Of a stretch of 64,000 nt of DNA, positions 1 to 10,919 are shown one piece after another. The position numbers and the translations under genes are program-made. The notes beneath the pieces were generated by a model, which worked only from the letters and a program-made list of their open reading frames with translations, was not told the origin of the DNA and ran no database searches. Position 1 is the stretch's first letter. Each line of letters starts with the position of its first letter. Source of the DNA: Terriglobus roseus. GTDB taxonomy: Bacteria > Acidobacteriota > Terriglobia > Terriglobales > Acidobacteriaceae. The stretch spans positions 3,162,001 to 3,226,000 of the forward strand of contig NZ_FNSD01000001.1 of NCBI RefSeq assembly GCF_900105625.1, in the 5' to 3' direction.

Positions 1-1833
1 GCGCGGTCGAATGGTGCGTGCCTGCAGATCGATGGAGAAGGTATCCACCTGTCCAAGCAGGAAGCTGGCGAGTGCATTGCCACCCGTCGCGCCTGTTGCT
101 CCCTGGATGTTGGTGCCCGTCGTGGTGAAGGCAAAGGAGCCCGTCGGGTTCGGCGGTGCGATGGCATTCAACTCGTAGCGGCGCAGATCGAAGCCGGCTT
201 TTACCGAATGCGCTCCACGCACCCACTGCACCGTATCGACGAGTTCACCTACGGCAGTCTGGTACTGCGAGAAGGTGCTGGCACTGGGCCCAAGCTGTGC
301 GAATCCCGTCAGCGTGAAGAGCGGCAGAGCGTTGTTGAACGCCGCATTCGTCGGAATACCCGGAATGCCCAGCGAGTTGGAAGCGGTGTTGCCCAGGCTG
401 GTGCCCGCCTGCGTGTTGCCACGCCGCGTGTAGCCGAGGCGGAAGTTATTCAGCACCGCGCCGTTGAAGGTGTGCGTCTCGTTCAGCACCACTTGCTGCC
501 CCGTGATGTGGGTCAGGCCTGTGACATTGCCTGCGCCCAACACCGATCCGCTGATGGCGCCGGAACCGTCCGGCAGCGGTGTCGCCGGCTGTTCGACCTC
601 GTGGTAGTACGTGTAGCGGGCGAAGCCGCGGTCACGCTGTCCATGTGCCGCATCGATGCGTGTATCGAACTGCTGCTGATGATCGTCATCGTTCGCCGTG
701 CGTGTGTAGTTGTTGGCTGCGCCTGAAGAGGTTGGCAGTGGGAAGCGGGCCAGGAGAGCGACTGCCGCGGGGTCCAGCGGCACGTTGATGACGTCGTTCG
801 GGAACTCGGTGCGCGTCAGTCGTCCGCCAACGGTCGTCGTGGTGCTGGGGTTGTAGATGTGTGTGCCGGTGAAGATGCCGGCGCGCTGCGCGACGGTGGG
901 CACCGTTGAGATACGCGTGACGCCGATGCGCTGCAGAACGCCCTGGTAGTCGCCGAAGAAGAACAGGCGGTCATGCAGGATGGGAGCGCCCAGCGTTGCA
1001 CCGAACAGGTTGCGGCGATACATCGGCTTGCGCGCGGTGGATGTTGCAAACCAGTTGCGTGCGTTCAGGTCTTCATTCCGGAAGTACTCAAACAGGCTGC
1101 CGTGGATCTGGTTCGATCCGCTGCGTGTGGCGACGTTGACGACGCCACCATTGAACCGGCCATACTCTGCGGGCACGTTGTTTGCCTCCACAGTGAACTC
1201 GCTGATCGAGTCCACAATGGGGAAGAAGGCGACCTGGCCCGGCTCCGGCTGCAATGCGCTGATGCCGTCGAAGAGATATTCATTCGTGCGCGGCCGGCCA
1301 CCGTTGATGCGCGGCAGCAGCGTACCGGGCGGCAGCGCCACACCGGGTGCAAGCTGCGCAAGCTGGATGAAATTGCGTGTGTTGAGTGGCAGCGCCTGCA
1401 CGGTGCCGCTGGCGACGGTGGTGGCGATGTTGGAGGTCTGCGACTGCAACAGCGGCGCGTCGGAATTAACGGTTACAGCGTCGGATCCCGATGCGGCAAG
1501 TGGAGCATCGAGTCCGACCGTGCCACCCGTGGCAATGGTGATCCCGCTGCGATCATAGGTGGCAAAGCCCGGGCTCTCGACATGCAGGCTGTATGTGCCG
1601 GAGACCAGCTGCGGAAAGTCATACAGGCCGTCCGCGCTGCTGGTTGCAGACTGGCGAATGCCGGTGGCGGTCTGCGTCAGGGTGACGTGCGCGCCGGCGA
1701 CTGCGGCGCCCGTGACGTCGAGGACGCGACCGCGTAGTTCCCCCGCTACCTGGGCTTGCGCAAAGGGAAGCGTACAGGCAGCGAGAGCAAGCGCGCCAAC
1801 GCGCAGGGTGGTACGTGCATTCCGGAAAGGCAT
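1..1833 (-). CDS. TonB-dependent receptor, Oar-like (3' end outside window)
   Basis: The 611 visible residues begin with a signal peptide (MPFRNARTTLRVGALALAAC, then an AQAQ cleavage region). A carboxypeptidase-regulatory-like beta-sandwich follows at roughly residues 30-110 (ELRGRVLDVTGAAVAGAHVT). Next comes a plug-type region with NTRNFIQLAQLAPG, PRTNEYLFDG and EYGRFNGGVVNVATRSGS, as in Oar/SusC-like outer-membrane receptors. The barrel continues beyond base 1, so total length is unknown. The start is the first ATG after an in-frame TAG four codons upstream. Such receptors take up large substrates through the outer membrane with TonB energy and are highly expanded in Acidobacteriota. The substrate cannot be inferred. 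Confidence 0.93.
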   Translation of the reverse strand, partial: MPFRNARTTLRVGALALAACTLPFAQAQVAGELRGRVLDVTGAAVAGAHVTLTQTATGIRQSATSSADGLYDFPQLVSGTYSLHVESPGFATYDRSGITIATGGTVGLDAPLAASGSDAVTVNSDAPLLQSQTSNIATTVASGTVQALPLNTRNFIQLAQLAPGVALPPGTLLPRINGGRPRTNEYLFDGISALQPEPGQVAFFPIVDSISEFTVEANNVPAEYGRFNGGVVNVATRSGSNQIHGSLFEYFRNEDLNARNWFATSTARKPMYRRNLFGATLGAPILHDRLFFFGDYQGVLQRIGVTRISTVPTVAQRAGIFTGTHIYNPSTTTTVGGRLTRTEFPNDVINVPLDPAAVALLARFPLPTSSGAANNYTRTANDDDHQQQFDTRIDAAHGQRDRGFARYTYYHEVEQPATPLPDGSGAISGSVLGAGNVTGLTHITGQQVVLNETHTFNGAVLNNFRLGYTRRGNTQAGTSLGNTASNSLGIPGIPTNAAFNNALPLFTLTGFAQLGPSASTFSQYQTAVGELVDTVQWVRGAHSVKAGFDLRRYELNAIAPPNPTGSFAFTTTGTNIQGATGATGGNALASFLLGQVDTFSIDLQARTIRPR

Positions 1834-1934
1834 GCTACGAATCTATGCGATTCTATCCGTATAGCCAAGAGATTCTGTCGGCGTGCTTTCAGTCCCTGAA
1901 CGTACCGCGTAACCAGGCCATGCGAGTTTCTCCG

Positions 1935-2165
1935 CTAGCTGTCTTTGCGATACAGCATGTTGCGGATGGTGTCGCGGCGCGCTGCATCCATCTCGCTCTT
2001 TTCGCGGCGCTGGTCCGCGTCCATGCCAGTCTTCTTGGCAGCCTCAGCGGCTGCTTCCTGCTCTTCTGCAGTGCACTCGGGACAGCGATTGGCGAAGCCC
2101 GGTTTGTCGGGCTTCAGCTCGAACTCTTCGCCACACACGGCGCATTTCTTGATGGGGAACGGCAT
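1935..2165 (-). CDS. small zinc-ribbon protein
   Basis: This 76-residue protein starts MPFPIKKCAVCGEEFELKP and carries two CxxC knuckles (CAVC near residues 8-11, CPEC near 28-31), so it probably binds one zinc ion. The C-terminal half is charged and probably helical (AEEQEAAAEAAKKTG, DQRREKSEMDAARRD). An ATG three codons upstream (base 2174) is an alternative start; neither has a strong Shine-Dalgarno. It is divergent from the secreted protein at 2287, leaving a compact shared promoter region. Function unknown; it may be an accessory nucleic-acid or protein-binding factor. Confidence 0.72.
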   Translation of the reverse strand: MPFPIKKCAVCGEEFELKPDKPGFANRCPECTAEEQEAAAEAAKKTGMDADQRREKSEMDAARRDTIRNMLYRKDS

Positions 2166-2286
2166 AGCTCCCATGATAAATCCGGTGCAGAACGTCTGCG
2201 GTGCCAGGGGACGCCTGCGAACAATTTCGCATCCAATAGTGACGCACAGCGAGACGTGCGGCTCTCGCCCGGAACGGATCCCACAC

Positions 2287-3078
2287 GTGCACCGATCGCT
2301 GTCGCTCTTTCTTTGCTCCCTTCTGTCTGTTGGTCTTGCCTCCGGCGAAACCATTCCCGCGAAGCAGCAGCAGGGTTCCCTGCATGCCATGCTGCTGATC
2401 TATACCGAATCCGGCAAGCTGGTTGGCGTAGCGGACGATACCAACGTGGCTCATGGCAAAACGTGGACCGCGCGCTTGACGTTGCGCTTTCGCGACGGAT
2501 CCGTGGATGACGACACCACCGTGTACACGCAGAGACCCGATCTGCATGTCATCAGCGATCACCACATCCAGAAGGGGCCATCCTTTCCGAAGCCGATGGA
2601 CATGACCGTGGACACAGCCAGCGGCCAGGTGACCTACCACGAGGTGAAAGGCGGCAAGGATGAGGTGAAGACAGACCACCTGGACGTGCCGCAGGATCTG
2701 GCCAACGGGCTGCTTGGGCTCGTAGTGCAGAACTTTCCGCGCGGTGTCGATGAGGTGAAGGTCGGTTACATTGTTGCGGCACCCAAGCCGCGACTGGTGA
2801 AGCTGGCCATCTCACGCGATGGCCAGGTCGGTTTCACGATTGGCGGCGAGCGTCGCAAGGCAAACAACTTCAAAATCCACTTCGAACTCGGTGGTATCGC
2901 GCGCGTGATTGCGCCCATCATCGGCAAGGAACCGGGCGACCTGCACATCTACGCCCTGGGCGGAGAAGCACCGACGTTCATGCGACTGACGGGCGAACTG
3001 TACAACGGTGGCACCGTGTACGACCTGGAACTTTCCGGGCCCACGTGGGCTAAGAACGCACCGGCTGCCGCAAAGTAA
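2287..3078 (+). CDS. secreted protein of unknown function
   Basis: A GTG start gives 263 residues with a good signal peptide (VHRSLSLFLCSLLSVGLASG). Earlier in-frame starts would be antisense to the zinc-ribbon gene and lack a signal sequence. The mature protein is rich in beta-type segments (TWTARLTLRFRDGSVDDDTT, KPMDMTVDTASGQVTYHEVK, DLHIYALGGEAPTFMRLTGE). No catalytic motif is recognisable. It is likely periplasmic or surface-exposed. The reading frame and signal peptide are well supported; the function is not. Confidence 0.75.
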   Translation: MHRSLSLFLCSLLSVGLASGETIPAKQQQGSLHAMLLIYTESGKLVGVADDTNVAHGKTWTARLTLRFRDGSVDDDTTVYTQRPDLHVISDHHIQKGPSFPKPMDMTVDTASGQVTYHEVKGGKDEVKTDHLDVPQDLANGLLGLVVQNFPRGVDEVKVGYIVAAPKPRLVKLAISRDGQVGFTIGGERRKANNFKIHFELGGIARVIAPIIGKEPGDLHIYALGGEAPTFMRLTGELYNGGTVYDLELSGPTWAKNAPAAAK

Positions 3079-3233
3079 TTGCAGAATCGCCTGCATGCCC
3101 TGTTGGCCACGGTTAAACCGTCGTCAATAGGGCATTTCTTCGTATTTCCCTGAGAATTTCCTTGCGGCCCCGCAGCGCGCGGCTCAGTATGGACACATCC
3201 CCCGCATACCCGCAGATGGATGGAGTCCGCACG

Positions 3234-3965
3234 ATGGCCACCACCACGTTTCCCCATATCGTTAAACAGCGCGATGCCGTGCTGTACCCGCATGCGCACT
3301 GGTACTTCCTGCTGGCCATCGCCACCACGTGGCTTGGCTTTGCGCAAAGCTATTTTGTTGTGATCCGCACCCAGCCGTTGCTGCACCACATCCACGGGGC
3401 ACTCATGGGTGGGTGGATCGCGCTGCTTATCGTGCAGCCCATCCTGTATCAGCGTGGCAAGATGCGGCTGCACCGCACACTTGGTCGATGGGGCGCTTTC
3501 GCGCTGGTGCCGGCGATCATGGTGGTTGGCTTCCTCATGATGCGCAGCGCGCTTATCGCTACGGCGATTCCACCCTTTCTGATAGACCATCTGCTTTTTC
3601 TGGATTTCACAGCGCTGTTGCTGTTGCCGACCTACGTGGGACTGGCCATCTATTACGGCCGCAATATCGATCTGCATGCGCGTTATATCGTCTCCACGGT
3701 GCTGCTGCTGTTGCCGCCCGCCATCGTGCGCGCGATGCCCATCCTGCCCATCTTCCGGAAGAGTTTCCACGCAGATATCAACATGGGAGTCGGGCTGATG
3801 AGCCTGATCCTCGTCGTTCTGCTGATCGACGATGCCCGTCGCGGCAAAGTGCGTGCGCCGTACATGGTGGCACTCGTTGCCAATACGGCCGTCGGCGTCG
3901 CCGCCAATTACGCAAAGGACTGGGCCTGGTGGCACGCGCTGACCGCATGGATGGTGCGGTTGTAA
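3234..3965 (+). CDS. multi-pass membrane protein (about 7 TM)
   Basis: The 243 residues are dominated by hydrophobic helices: YFLLAIATTWLGFAQSYFVV, a helix after HHIHGALMGGWIA, FALVPAIMVVGFLMM, LLLPTYVGLAIYY and others. Conserved-looking histidines sit at helix ends (HAHW, HHIHG, HRTLGRWG, HARY). The HRTLGR pattern is reminiscent of DUF2306-type or cytochrome-b561-like membrane proteins, but haem binding is only a possibility. The start at 3234 is preferred because GGAG lies 8 bases upstream; an ATG at 3189 would add 15 residues. A DUF2892 gene follows closely, so co-transcription is plausible. Confidence 0.78.
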   Translation: MATTTFPHIVKQRDAVLYPHAHWYFLLAIATTWLGFAQSYFVVIRTQPLLHHIHGALMGGWIALLIVQPILYQRGKMRLHRTLGRWGAFALVPAIMVVGFLMMRSALIATAIPPFLIDHLLFLDFTALLLLPTYVGLAIYYGRNIDLHARYIVSTVLLLLPPAIVRAMPILPIFRKSFHADINMGVGLMSLILVVLLIDDARRGKVRAPYMVALVANTAVGVAANYAKDWAWWHALTAWMVRL

Positions 3966-4031
3966 CGAAGAGTTTCCCGGGCTGTGATGACCGTCACTGC
4001 CGCGCTGGACGTATCGCCGTACAACATTGCC

Positions 4032-4250
4032 ATGACGAGCGATCCGGTGGCGATGAATGTGGGGCGCGTGGATATGCTGATGCGCTTTGGCATGGCGGCG
4101 GTACTGTTCAGCGCGAATGCCGTGCTGGATGAAGGGCAACGGTGGGTAGCTGTGGCGGGCTTTCTGCCGCTGATGACGGGGCTCTTCCGCTTCTGCCCGC
4201 TGTATGACCTGCTGGGCGTTCGGACATGCGGCGCGGAACTGCGTAAGTAA
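4032..4250 (+). CDS. DUF2892 family small membrane protein (copy 1)
   Basis: The 72-residue protein has two hydrophobic segments and the family signature NVGRVDMLMRF near the N-terminus and RFCPLYDLLGVRTC at the C-terminus. This matches the YgaP-type transmembrane domain (DUF2892), in which a short hairpin ends in a Cys-Pro motif. The start is uncertain: GTG at 3984, ATG at 4032 and ATG at 4053 are all in frame. The last aligns best with the paralogue at 6702. Two paralogues lie within 3.1 kb. The role is unknown; no rhodanese partner is encoded nearby. Confidence 0.75.
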   Translation: MTSDPVAMNVGRVDMLMRFGMAAVLFSANAVLDEGQRWVAVAGFLPLMTGLFRFCPLYDLLGVRTCGAELRK

Positions 4251-4302
4251 CCGACAACCCCGCGCACCCCCAGGGAAAGTGCCGACTGATTAGACTCGAA
4301 GC

Positions 4303-5472
4303 ATGAAGTTTCTTTCCGCCCTGGTGCTTTCGTTTCTTGCGGTCGGTACGTGCCGCGTGCAGGCACAGCCTGCTTCGGCTCTCGCTCCGCTCGTGACCAA
4401 CCAGCGCATTACGCATCCAGCAGAAGGCGCGACCAGCGAGCACGGCGATCTTGGCGGCGTACCCTACCGCATTGAGATACCGGCGCACTGGAACGGATCG
4501 CTGGTGGTCTTCTACCACGGCTATTCCTATGTTCCCTTTGGTCCGGAGCTGGACAGGCCGCTCACCAGCCAGGAAACGCCGGAGTACAACCGCGGCTACG
4601 CCATCGCGCAGTCAGCCTACTCGCGCACAGGATGGGCGCTGGAGCAGGCCCTGCCGGAGACCGATCGCCTGCGCGAATACTTTGTGAAGCAGTACGGCAA
4701 ACCGAAGCAGACGTTCGTTACGGGCGGCAGCATGGGCGGTGCGCTGACGATGGTCACCATGGAGCAGCGGCCCGAGGTGTACGACGGCGCACTCGCACTC
4801 TGTGGCCGGCTCGGACCCACCGACCCGCCCATGCAGCAGCGCTTCTCCTTCCGCGCGGCCTTCGACTATTACTTTCCCGGTGTCATGCCGCCGCTGGTGC
4901 CCACTCCTGCGGACTACATGGACTCCGATGCAAATCGCGCCAAGGTCACCGCAGCCTTGAAGTCCGATCCGGCGAAGGCGCGCAAGATCCGCAACCTGAT
5001 GCGTCTTCACAACGACGAGGACGTCGCGCACATGATCTCGTACATCGGCTTCATCATTGCCGATTATCAGCAGCGCGCGGGCGGCAATCCGTTTGATAAC
5101 CGGGACCTCGTCTACAACGGCACGGACCCGGACGACTCGGCCAGCGACAACGATCTGAACGACCACGTGGCCCGCTACGCCGCCGATCCCGTTGCGCATC
5201 AGTATCTCGTGCGCAATGTAACGCCGACGGGAAAAGTTCTGAAGCCGATGCTGGCGCTTACAACGACTTACGATCCATTAATCCCTGCGGCGACCATCTC
5301 AAGTTATCCGCAGATGATTGCCGCTGCAGGGTTCAGCCAAAACTTCGTGCAGCAGTATGTCAAGCGCGACGGGCACTGCACCATGTCCGGCGAAGAGACG
5401 GGTCGCGCCTTCGATGAGCTGGTGAACTGGGTCAACCACGGCAAGCAGCCGAAGGCCGGCCTGCTGCCCTGA
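4303..5472 (+). CDS. secreted alpha/beta hydrolase
   Basis: The protein has 389 residues with a signal peptide (MKFLSALVLSFLAVGTCRVQ, then AQP). The nucleophile elbow is GGSMGG with Ser143. An acid candidate is Asp324 in TTYDPLIPA and the catalytic His is His358 in RDGHCTM. An oxyanion-region motif FYHGYSY lies at about residues 70-76. The fold resembles prolyl-oligopeptidase or dienelactone-hydrolase-like serine hydrolases, but no specific substrate is indicated. The protein is probably periplasmic or exported. The triad is read from the sequence; the substrate is unassigned. Confidence 0.85.
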   Translation: MKFLSALVLSFLAVGTCRVQAQPASALAPLVTNQRITHPAEGATSEHGDLGGVPYRIEIPAHWNGSLVVFYHGYSYVPFGPELDRPLTSQETPEYNRGYAIAQSAYSRTGWALEQALPETDRLREYFVKQYGKPKQTFVTGGSMGGALTMVTMEQRPEVYDGALALCGRLGPTDPPMQQRFSFRAAFDYYFPGVMPPLVPTPADYMDSDANRAKVTAALKSDPAKARKIRNLMRLHNDEDVAHMISYIGFIIADYQQRAGGNPFDNRDLVYNGTDPDDSASDNDLNDHVARYAADPVAHQYLVRNVTPTGKVLKPMLALTTTYDPLIPAATISSYPQMIAAAGFSQNFVQQYVKRDGHCTMSGEETGRAFDELVNWVNHGKQPKAGLLP

Positions 5473-5513
5473 GCATTCGATAAGGCTTGGCTCACCGGGC
5501 TAGAATGGCCCGC

Positions 5514-6530
5514 ATGTTGAATCGTCGTGAGTTCATGGTGCGGGGAGCCAGTGCGGGTGTCGCCGCGTCTGCGCTGCCGAGCCTGTCGTATGCAGATGCC
5601 GTTACGCCGCCAGCAGCATTGGCACCGGTAACCGGTGCGATGCCGTGGAAGATTGATATCTACAGCAAGCACCTCCAGTTCCTGCGCGATCCTCATGAGG
5701 TTGCAGCAGCCGCAAAGGCCATGGGCTACGACGGCCTGGACATCACGATCCGGCCCTATCCCGGCCACATTGATCCAGCCCGAGTGAGGCAGGATCTGCC
5801 GCCGTTTGTGAACGCCGTTCGCAGCCATGGGGTCGAGGTCCACATGGTGACAGCGCCCATTGCAGATGCCGACTCGCCTCATGCGGAAGCCATCCTGGAG
5901 ACGGCTGCGTCGCTTGGCATTCATTCCTATTGGTGGGGTTCGTTTCTGTACGTCAAAGGCCAGCCCATCCTGCCGCAGCTTGAGGCGATGCGGCCACGCG
6001 TGGCGAAGCTGGCGCGTTTGAATGAGAAGTACGGCATGACCGCCATGTATCACTGCTACGGCGGGGAGCACACTGTGAACGACAAGGTCTACGTCAGCGG
6101 GCCCATGTGGGATCTGCTCCACGTGCTGAAGGACCAGGATCCGCGCTTCGTCGGCATCCAGTGGGATAGCTGCCACATGACCAACGCCGGCGGCATGCGG
6201 ACATGGGAACTGAACCTGCGCGCGGCTGGTCCGTACATCCGCGGCGTCTCCTGGAAGGATTCACTGCCGGAGAAGGCGGCAGACGGCCGCTGGCTGCCGC
6301 ACTATCTGCCGCTCGGCCACGGCAACGTGGAACTCGCACGAGCCAACGCCGTCCTGCGCGAGATCGGCTTCAACGGCCCCATGGAAATTCAGCCGGAGCA
6401 TATGAAGGGTGCCGCAGGCGACGGCAAAGACACGCTCACCGAGCCCAAAGAATGGGTTTTCGCCACCATGACCGAGGATCTGCGCATGCTGCGTGCGGCG
6501 ATCGCGGAGAGCGAGAGTTACAAGCTCTAG
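5514..6530 (+). CDS. Tat-exported sugar phosphate isomerase/epimerase-like TIM barrel
   Basis: The 338-residue product opens with a twin-arginine-type leader (LNRREFMVRGASAGVAASAL). A xylose-isomerase-like/AP-endonuclease-2 TIM barrel follows. Probable metal ligands sit in GIQWDSCHMTNAGG (Asp, His) and in PMEIQPEHMKG (Glu). These proteins isomerise or dehydrate sugars and cyclitols. Export via Tat suggests a folded, metal-loaded periplasmic enzyme. An in-frame ATG at 5505 is an alternative start. It sits 41 bases after the alpha/beta hydrolase, so the two may act on the same extracellular carbohydrate or ester; this is inference. Confidence 0.84.
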   Translation: MLNRREFMVRGASAGVAASALPSLSYADAVTPPAALAPVTGAMPWKIDIYSKHLQFLRDPHEVAAAAKAMGYDGLDITIRPYPGHIDPARVRQDLPPFVNAVRSHGVEVHMVTAPIADADSPHAEAILETAASLGIHSYWWGSFLYVKGQPILPQLEAMRPRVAKLARLNEKYGMTAMYHCYGGEHTVNDKVYVSGPMWDLLHVLKDQDPRFVGIQWDSCHMTNAGGMRTWELNLRAAGPYIRGVSWKDSLPEKAADGRWLPHYLPLGHGNVELARANAVLREIGFNGPMEIQPEHMKGAAGDGKDTLTEPKEWVFATMTEDLRMLRAAIAESESYKL

Positions 6531-6701
6531 ATCGCTGGAGTGGGTGCTGAGCAAGCATCGTCTCCGCACACCGCGAGAGGCTCGCATTCGCCGGGAAGAG
6601 CAGTCATCACTTCGGCTGCGGCAGGTAGCCAACTGCCCCGAGTGATGGAGGTCACTGACAGAGCCTTTCCGCTGCCCTAGAACAGGCGTAGAGGTTATGC
6701 C

Positions 6702-6902
6702 ATGAGGAATGTTGGAGTGGTGGATATGGTGGTGCGCCTGGTGCTGGCGGCGGTGCTACTCAGTCTGTTCATCCTGCTGCCGGGAAATCTGCGATGGATC
6801 GGGCTGATCGGCTTCGTGCCGCTGGTGACGGCGATCTTTCGCTTCTGCCCGCTGTATACCCTGCTCGGTGTGCAGACGCGCGGCGCGCGGTTCAGTCGAT
6901 AA
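6702..6902 (+). CDS. DUF2892 family small membrane protein (copy 2)
   Basis: This 66-residue protein has the DUF2892 plan: RNVGVVDMVVRLVLAAVLL, a short loop with LPGNLRWIGLIG, a second hydrophobic helix, then RFCPLYTLLGVQTRG. A GAGGT element about 6 bases upstream supports the ATG. It is close in sequence to the copies at 4032 and 7090 but, unlike them, lacks a second Cys after the CP motif (VQTRG against VRTCG and WSTCD). Function unknown. Confidence 0.8.
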   Translation: MRNVGVVDMVVRLVLAAVLLSLFILLPGNLRWIGLIGFVPLVTAIFRFCPLYTLLGVQTRGARFSR

Positions 6903-7089
6903 AGCTGGATCTTCTGCCGACGAGCAATTTATTAACTCTCTCGCGTAACCAGTTTTGCTTGCAGGTGCTTCACAGTCCCTGAACGTTAGTCGGGGACGAT
7001 AAGTGAGGAAACACCTCTGGACAAGAATTTATGAGAGGGAGTACAAGATCATCGCCGGTCGTGGATGCGGCCGTGCGGAGGTGAGTGCC

Positions 7090-7317
7090 ATGGACCAGGT
7101 TAATGTCGGTGCTCTCGATATGTTTTTACGCTTTTTATTGGCAATGATGCTGTTCACGCTTGCGACGTTCCTGCAGGGTGACTGGCGATGGCTGGCGCTG
7201 CTGGGCCTGGTGCCGCTCTTTAACGCAGTCTTCCGCTTCTGCCCGATCTATGCCGCGCTCGGCTGGTCAACGTGCGATGAGGGCCGCCAGAAGCGTCATC
7301 TGCACGCTGCTCACTAA
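7090..7317 (+). CDS. DUF2892 family small membrane protein (copy 3)
   Basis: The 75-residue product shows MDQVNVGALDMFLRFLLAMM, a second helix (WRWLALLGLVPLFNAVF) and RFCPIYAALGWSTCDEG. A strong GGAGGTGA Shine-Dalgarno lies 5 bases before the ATG, which rules against the longer GTG reading from 7003. It is the third DUF2892 paralogue in the region and ends with a His/Arg-rich tail (RQKRHLHAAH) not found in the other two. The role is unknown. Confidence 0.8.
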   Translation: MDQVNVGALDMFLRFLLAMMLFTLATFLQGDWRWLALLGLVPLFNAVFRFCPIYAALGWSTCDEGRQKRHLHAAH

Positions 7318-7464
7318 GGTAGTCGCTCACGAATATCTTGCCGAATAATCCAGCCTCAGGACTGGGTTAACCTGGCGGCGCTGCTTCGCAGCTTGCGATC
7401 ATTCGGCGGGGAGCGGATGGCTTACTTCGAAAATGGATGCTGCGAGAGCGACCGACGCCGCAAA

Positions 7465-7494
7465 GAAAGCCCGCTGCATCAGCAGCGGGCTTTC
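7465..7494. terminator. intrinsic terminator hairpin, 13-bp stem
   Basis: GAAAGCCCGCTGC and GCAGCGGGCTTTC form a perfect 13-bp stem with an ATCA loop. It lies just downstream of the aspS stop on the minus strand, with T-rich flanks on both strands. It probably ends aspS transcription and may also stop rightward transcription from the DUF2892 gene. Confidence 0.8.
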
Positions 7495-7516
7495 TCTTGC
7501 GAAGAATGATGAGGAT

Positions 7517-9370
<1,854 letters not shown>

Positions 9371-9377
9371 GATGCTT

Positions 9378-10748
9378 CTATTGTACGAACTTCGGGGCCT
9401 CTGGTTGGTCCCGTCGCGCCGCTTTCCGCATGGTTGCGATGATTGCGGCGCATCCGAGGGCCGGCAGGGCCATCGCCGCGATGCCCCGGCCGTAGCTGCC
9501 GGTCAAGTCGCGCATGAACCCGATCCAGTACGGACCCAGGAAACCGCCAAACATGGCGATCATGTTGATGACCGCCACGCCCACCGCCGCCCTGCGTCCT
9601 GTGGGGTCACGCAAAAATGAAGCCGGCAGTGCCCAGGCCGGCCCCTGCATCCCGTTGAAGCCCAGTATGACGATGCCCAGGCCAAGGATCGCCGAGACCG
9701 GCGTATGGCCCAGACCGTAGACCAGGAAGCCGCCCGCCAGCAGGCCGCACCACGGCAGAATGTGCGCGTACCGGTCAGCCTGCGTGCCGAGTGCGCGCGC
9801 GGCTCGCTGCCGGCTGTCGGAGAAGCGAGCTCCCAGCAGCATCGCCCCGGCTCCAAGCAGGGAAAGCGCGGCCACAATGTAGCCGATGCGGGCCGAACTG
9901 AAGCCTGTGGCCGCTTGCAGCACGGAGGGTGCCGAGAACGTGTAGGCGTAGGAGCAGCCAAGGCACATCAGGTTGAAGAAGCCTAATTGCCAGATCCGCC
10001 GGTTGCGGAGGGCTGCGGCGATAGCGCCGTGGCTATGCGTCACGGAGGCGGCGTCTTCCGTGGTTCTCTGGTGGATCCACTGTTTCTCCGCGGTCGTCAG
10101 CCACTTGGCATCTGCCGGGCTGGATGGCAGGAAGAACAGGAACACGATGCCCAGCAGGATGGGCGGTAGTCCCTCCACCAGGAAGAGCCACTGCCAGCCG
10201 TGCAGCCCGGCGCGGCCTTCCAGACCCAGCAGCGCGCCTGCGGCGGCCCCCATGAAGACCGAGGAGAGCGGCAGCGCGATGTAGAACTGGCTGAAGGCGC
10301 TGGCGCGCAGCTCCGGTGGGAACCACCGCATGAAGTAGTAGACGACGCCAGGGAAGAAGCCTGCCTCCGCCATGCCCAGCAGGAATCGTGCCAGGTAGAA
10401 CTGGTGCGGCGTGCGGACCAGCATCATGCCCATGGCCAGCAGACCCCACGTGATCATGATGCGCGACAGCCAAACCCGGGCGCCAAAGCGATGCAGCGCC
10501 AGGTTCGAAGGGATCTCGCTGGCTGCGTAGCTCAGGAAGAACAGCCCCGCGCCGAAGCCGTAGACGGTCGCGCTCAGGTGCAGATCGCGGTTCATGCCCA
10601 GCGCGGCAAAGCTGATGTTGACGCGGTCGATGTACGCCGCGCAGTAGCCAAGGCCGATGAGCGGCACAATGCGCAGGCGCACCTTGCGCATGGCTGATCG
10701 GCCGACGGCTTCGGCAGTATCCACTTCAGGGTGCAGCGATGTTGGCAC
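9378..10748 (-). CDS. MFS transporter, anion:cation symporter (ACS) type
   Basis: The protein has 456 residues and about 12 hydrophobic helices. Hallmarks of the ACS subfamily (tartrate, phthalate and hexuronate symporters) are seen: [21 protein letters not shown]-type helix 1 with Tyr-x-x-x-Arg-x-Asn, [20 protein letters not shown], and [20 protein letters not shown]. Long cytoplasmic N-terminal and central regions carry charged residues. It likely imports organic anions in the inner membrane. It lies immediately upstream of aspS, probably by chance of operon layout. The promoter region is shared with the divergent gene at 10920. Confidence 0.92.
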   Translation of the reverse strand: MPTSLHPEVDTAEAVGRSAMRKVRLRIVPLIGLGYCAAYIDRVNISFAALGMNRDLHLSATVYGFGAGLFFLSYAASEIPSNLALHRFGARVWLSRIMITWGLLAMGMMLVRTPHQFYLARFLLGMAEAGFFPGVVYYFMRWFPPELRASAFSQFYIALPLSSVFMGAAAGALLGLEGRAGLHGWQWLFLVEGLPPILLGIVFLFFLPSSPADAKWLTTAEKQWIHQRTTEDAASVTHSHGAIAAALRNRRIWQLGFFNLMCLGCSYAYTFSAPSVLQAATGFSSARIGYIVAALSLLGAGAMLLGARFSDSRQRAARALGTQADRYAHILPWCGLLAGGFLVYGLGHTPVSAILGLGIVILGFNGMQGPAWALPASFLRDPTGRRAAVGVAVINMIAMFGGFLGPYWIGFMRDLTGSYGRGIAAMALPALGCAAIIATMRKAARRDQPEAPKFVQ

Positions 10749-10919
10749 GGTTCTCCTGCGGGGATGGCGTGAGTTTGCTGCGTGGGATTGGGTGATTGGA
10801 GTGAGCTTACTGCATCTGATGGCAAACCGGGTTCAGGCTCTGCGCGATGTTGCCCAGGAAGCATCCAAACAGCCTGCGCGTGAACGTAGCGAGCAGAGGT
10901 GCATACGGTGAGGCAAGCG

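Noticed and set aside
2949-4139. A 396-codon minus-strand open frame with His/Gln-rich content
   Set aside because: It covers a well-supported 7-TM gene and the DUF2892 gene on the other strand; composition is a reverse-strand artefact.
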